In this document: piece after piece, positions 6,192 to 8,677 of the stretch
How the letters are laid out: each line of letters begins with the position of its first letter
Position numbering within the stretch: position 1 is the stretch's first letter
Assembly (NCBI GenBank): GCA_030650265.1
Contig: JAUSEJ010000518.1
Location: forward strand, 1 to 8,677
Reading direction: 5' to 3'
Length of the DNA: 8,677 nucleotides
Source: Dehalococcoidia bacterium
GTDB taxonomy: Bacteria; Chloroflexota; Dehalococcoidia; JACPQF01
Position numbers and translations under genes: made by a program
Notes under the pieces: generated by a model
What the model was told of the DNA's origin: nothing
The model's input: only the letters and a program-made list of their open reading frames with translations
The model's database searches: none

Positions 6192-7212
6192 CGGACGTCG
6201 CAACCTGCGGTGAACGACGACAAAGGTCCATCACCAGCAAGTCGAGCGCAACCCCCTGGTCGACTTTCCCAGTCTTGGCCTCGAGGTCGATTCGAAGAAG
6301 CAGGTGGTATATCTCCTCCAATTTACCTGGCGTATAGCCGGCAAGCTGCTTCATCGCCTTGTCAAATACGAAATCCGATGATATAGCCAGAATGCGTCTG
6401 ATCTCGGCGGGGCATGCCCTCTGCATCACCAGTTCTTTGGCTTGAATAAGTAGGCGGAACTGCCTGGTTATCATTACGACGAGGTAGGGCAAGGTTGCCC
6501 CTTGATCCAGCAATTGATGCAGGTATTGAAGTGCCATGTCTGCCCGGCGCTCGATCAAGGCGTCCACCATGGCAAAGACGTTAGCATCCCGGGCATAGCT
6601 GACCATTTGTTTCACGTCTTCGTCGCTGATCTTGACCCTTCCCCGATAGACCACAAGCTTCTCGATCTCGGCAGCCAATACCCAGAGATTGTTTCCTACC
6701 GCTTCGACCAGAACTCTGATCGCCCCGGGCGATATGCTTCCTCCGCCGTCTTTGATGCGTCTTTCGATCCATGCGGGCAGATCTCCCGGCCTCAATGGCA
6801 CAAACCACCTGACCTCGGCTCCCTTTTCCAATTCCCTCAAGACGCGATTTGTTCGGGTAGCGCTATCATCCTGGAGGACCACATCGACTGTTGAAGGCAG
6901 GTTCTTGAGACAATCCACATATGCCTGCCACGGATTGCCCCCTTTCGTTGTCTTCGGCGTGGCGCTGATGTCCGCTCCCTTCCTCTCTCGTGACTCGAAA
7001 CGGGTTAGTAGGCCGTCAATTATGATTAGTCGCCGGTCGGCGAAGAAAGGGGCAGAATTGCAGACAGCACTGAGTTGGTCAGCAGGAAGCCTGGCCCCCT
7101 CAAATACCATGATGTTCAACGAAGCCATGTCTCCGCCGCCCATGTTGTGTTTCAATGTTTCGATCGCAGCTCGCCTGGAGAAGCTATCCTGCCCGCCGAA
7201 GATGTAGAGCAA
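6175..7212 (-). CDS. holA: DNA polymerase III subunit delta
   Basis: This 345-residue protein (E. coli delta has 343) is a clamp-loader component that opens the beta sliding clamp. It starts 'MLYIFGGQDSFSRRAAIETL', the normal opening of the family. 'SAPFFADRRLIIIDG' (Phe56-Phe57) corresponds to the hydrophobic clamp-binding wedge. 'VGNNLWVLAAEIEKLVVY' is the conserved middle segment, and 'YARDANVFAMVDALIERR' opens the collar domain. The C-terminal part, 'LPYLVVMITRQFRLLIQAKE' and 'GKLEEIYHLLLRIDLEAKTG', is typical. As in other delta subunits there is no working Walker A motif. The start is TTG 7212, with GGAAGGA at 7228-7222 and a 9-nt spacer. A TATACT (7253-7248, minus strand) could be its -10 box, but no good -35 is seen. 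It converges on lexA and diverges from the PP2C-like gene. Confidence 0.95.
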   Translation of the reverse strand: MLYIFGGQDSFSRRAAIETLKHNMGGGDMASLNIMVFEGARLPADQLSAVCNSAPFFADRRLIIIDGLLTRFESRERKGADISATPKTTKGGNPWQAYVDCLKNLPSTVDVVLQDDSATRTNRVLRELEKGAEVRWFVPLRPGDLPAWIERRIKDGGGSISPGAIRVLVEAVGNNLWVLAAEIEKLVVYRGRVKISDEDVKQMVSYARDANVFAMVDALIERRADMALQYLHQLLDQGATLPYLVVMITRQFRLLIQAKELVMQRACPAEIRRILAISSDFVFDKAMKQLAGYTPGKLEEIYHLLLRIDLEAKTGKVDQGVALDLLVMDLCRRSPQVATSVKRFA

Positions 7213-7340
7213 TGGCGCCTGTCCTTCCCGCAGAATGAGACTACTAGAGTATATCGATTGATGGCCGTCGACTTTCTTAGTTTAACATCTCTATCGTGGA
7301 TTGAAAAGGGGCGATTTTCCGGGAGTGAGCCGGAACCCCC

Positions 7341-7370
7341 TTGCCCCGTGCTCCAGCATGGTGATAGAAT
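7341..7370 (+). promoter_or_regulatory. Possible promoter for the PP2C-like gene
   Basis: TTGCCC (7341-7346) and TAGAAT (7365-7370) are 18 nt apart, and the -10 is the same hexamer as at lexA. Transcription would start at about 7377. That leaves about 64 nt of leader before ATG 7441, which has its own Shine-Dalgarno, and it makes ATG 7375 an unlikely start. The interval 7213-7440 otherwise holds only the upstream region of holA. Confidence 0.4.
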
Positions 7371-7440
7371 AAGCATGGTCTATCCCGCAAGCAACGCACC
7401 AGAGCCGTTGGCTCGGGAGATGATCGGAGGTGTAAGTCTG

Positions 7441-8677
7441 ATGTTTGTGTTCAGCGCCGGGGTGGTTAGCACGCACGGCCCGAATATGTTCTGGCAGGAG
7501 GAAGGAATCTTATCGATGAATCCTTCCATGAGACGTAGGGGGAATCTATACATTGCGGCAGAGGGATCTCCCTCTGAATGCCTACTGGCGATCACTGCTC
7601 TGCGAAATCAATTCTACGGCGACACTGCGGGGGGCAACACCACCGCTCTGCGACAATCCGCAGAAGCGGCCAACCTCATGCTGTTCAGGCGATGCGGCAT
7701 CGGCGTTTCCATGGTGAGCGCCGCCATTTCGGATTCGGGGCAACTTGCTTTGCTGCGAGCTGGTGATTGCTACGGATATGTTTACCTCAGCCAAGATGGC
7801 GAGTTGCTAAGATTGGGGGATAGGCAATCTGCAGACCAGGCTCTAGGTAAGAGGTCCGAGGCGCATTTTGCCGAGACGACCAGGGTTTTGCGAGACAAGG
7901 ACATTCTCATCCTATGCTCTGGCGCCTTGATGGATAGCCTCGCCGAGGAGGACGTACACTCGGTCGCAGTGCTTTACACCGGAGAGGGTCCGGAAGTGAT
8001 TGCCAGACGTCTGGTCGAGAAGGCATCACTCGAAGATAACGGCGGTATTGCCACTGCTTTAGTTGTTATGTGCCGGGATAACGGCATGGAAATCGAGCCT
8101 GTGCTGCCGCTAGCCGCCGCGGGGGTCGGCGGAATTGAGTCAAGGGCCGGCTCGCTATTTTTCGACGCCAACTCCTCGACTGTGGCAGAAGCCAAAAATG
8201 ACCATCCGACGGACCGGCCTGACATCAAACAACCACGACCGAGATTGAGATTGCCCTGGTTTGAGAATGCAGGCACGCTACCGATAGTATTGGTATCGGC
8301 GGCCCTGTTAGTCGCAGGCCTATTCTTTGTCAGACCGCTGCTCTTTGGCTCCTCCGTTGGTACTCGTTCAGCGCCTGCGACAGCAGCGATCGACACTGGC
8401 TCAGGAAATCTTGATGCGCCCGAAGCGGTTTGGGCGAAGGTGGACTCCCTTTGGAAAAAAGGGGAAGCCGGTGACGTGTCTGCCTGGCAGGAGATCGTCT
8501 TGTCTCTTGAACGGCTTCAGACCAGAACCCCTGGTGACCCGCAAATTAGCGGTCGCTTGGGCTCCGCCATGACAAACCTAGCCTACGCGCAGCGTATGCA
8601 GGAGGCGACAACCTATTGGGGCGCCGGTGATACGAGGGCCCCCACGACGGGCAATTGGGCCAAAGTCGTCAGTGCTC
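7441..8677 (+). CDS. Degenerate PP2C-like (PPM-fold) membrane protein, 3' end outside window
   Basis: The frame is open to the last base, so at least 412 residues are encoded and the end is missing. Residues 1 to about 210 follow the PPM/PP2C outline: 'VVSTHGPNMFWQEEG' in place of the usual S-x-x-G...NED, 'GNLYIAAEG' (residues 34-42) in place of VADGMGG, 'RAGDCYGYVY' (Asp109) like GDSR, 'DILILCSGALMDSL' where the usual SDGL Asp is Gly161, and 'EDNGGIATALVV' (Asp199-Asn200) like DN-T. Several metal ligands are thus changed, so a non-catalytic or altered domain is likely. One membrane helix lies at about residues 281-300, followed by a region resembling tetratricopeptide-type helices (from about 345). 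ATG 7441 has GGAGGT at 7426-7431 with a 9-nt spacer; in-frame ATGs at 7375 and 7420 are alternatives. It is divergent from holA, its function is unknown, and the PPM assignment is by pattern only. Confidence 0.72.
   Translation, partial: MFVFSAGVVSTHGPNMFWQEEGILSMNPSMRRRGNLYIAAEGSPSECLLAITALRNQFYGDTAGGNTTALRQSAEAANLMLFRRCGIGVSMVSAAISDSGQLALLRAGDCYGYVYLSQDGELLRLGDRQSADQALGKRSEAHFAETTRVLRDKDILILCSGALMDSLAEEDVHSVAVLYTGEGPEVIARRLVEKASLEDNGGIATALVVMCRDNGMEIEPVLPLAAAGVGGIESRAGSLFFDANSSTVAEAKNDHPTDRPDIKQPRPRLRLPWFENAGTLPIVLVSAALLVAGLFFVRPLLFGSSVGTRSAPATAAIDTGSGNLDAPEAVWAKVDSLWKKGEAGDVSAWQEIVLSLERLQTRTPGDPQISGRLGSAMTNLAYAQRMQEATTYWGAGDTRAPTTGNWAKVVSA

Noticed and set aside
1..8677. CRISPR array, insertion sequence, prophage or tRNA
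   Set aside because: No direct-repeat arrays, transposase or phage motifs, or tRNA-like T-arm and acceptor pairs were seen on either strand.

Overview
The window holds ordinary chromosomal housekeeping genes from a bacterium that is most likely a member of the Chloroflexota, possibly close to Dehalococcoidia. This placement is an inference from three things. The LexA helix-turn-helix has an 'SSTSVADYNLNAL' recognition region. The SOS box is of the GAAC-N4-GTTC type rather than the proteobacterial CTG-N10-CAG type. The gene mix is tatD, a polyprenyl synthase, rpsT, lexA and holA. There is no sign of a phage, insertion sequence, CRISPR array or tRNA.

Layout. Positions 1-1681 carry the 3' part of a TatD-family metal-dependent hydrolase followed at once by a long-chain-type polyprenyl diphosphate synthase, arranged as an operon. 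A LysR-type regulator follows (1745-2698). The interval 2699-3180 has no intact gene. It contains a strong hairpin (2820-2871), a truncated minus-strand remnant of a PEP-utilising enzyme (the swivelling His domain only, 2911-3105) and a clear promoter for rpsT. rpsT (ribosomal protein S20) lies at 3181-3459. The interval 3460-3862 holds a run of stable hairpins of unknown role and then the msrP promoter. The msrP-msrQ pair (3863-5404) encodes an exported molybdenum-dependent methionine sulfoxide reductase and its membrane haem partner. lexA (5550-6191) has a near-consensus promoter and a perfect inverted-repeat LexA operator at the expected start of transcription. holA (DNA polymerase III delta subunit) is on the minus strand (6175-7212), and its 3' end overlaps the end of lexA. 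The last gene is divergent from holA. It starts near 7441, runs off the window, and encodes a PP2C-fold protein that has lost most of its metal-binding residues, followed by one membrane helix and a C-terminal region on the other side of the membrane.

How the genes relate. MsrP and MsrQ work as one system: MsrQ passes electrons to MsrP, which repairs oxidised methionines in proteins outside the cytoplasm. Here MsrP carries both a twin-arginine motif and a lipobox. LexA is the SOS repressor and appears to control itself. HolA belongs to replication, and its neighbourhood with lexA is probably only positional. Four of the genes (polyprenyl synthase, rpsT, msrP, holA) are best read as starting at TTG, each with a Shine-Dalgarno sequence at workable distance.

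No new defence or mobile system is evident. The items most worth a second look are the degenerate PP2C-like membrane protein, the hairpin cluster behind rpsT, the PEP-enzyme remnant and the lipoprotein form of MsrP.
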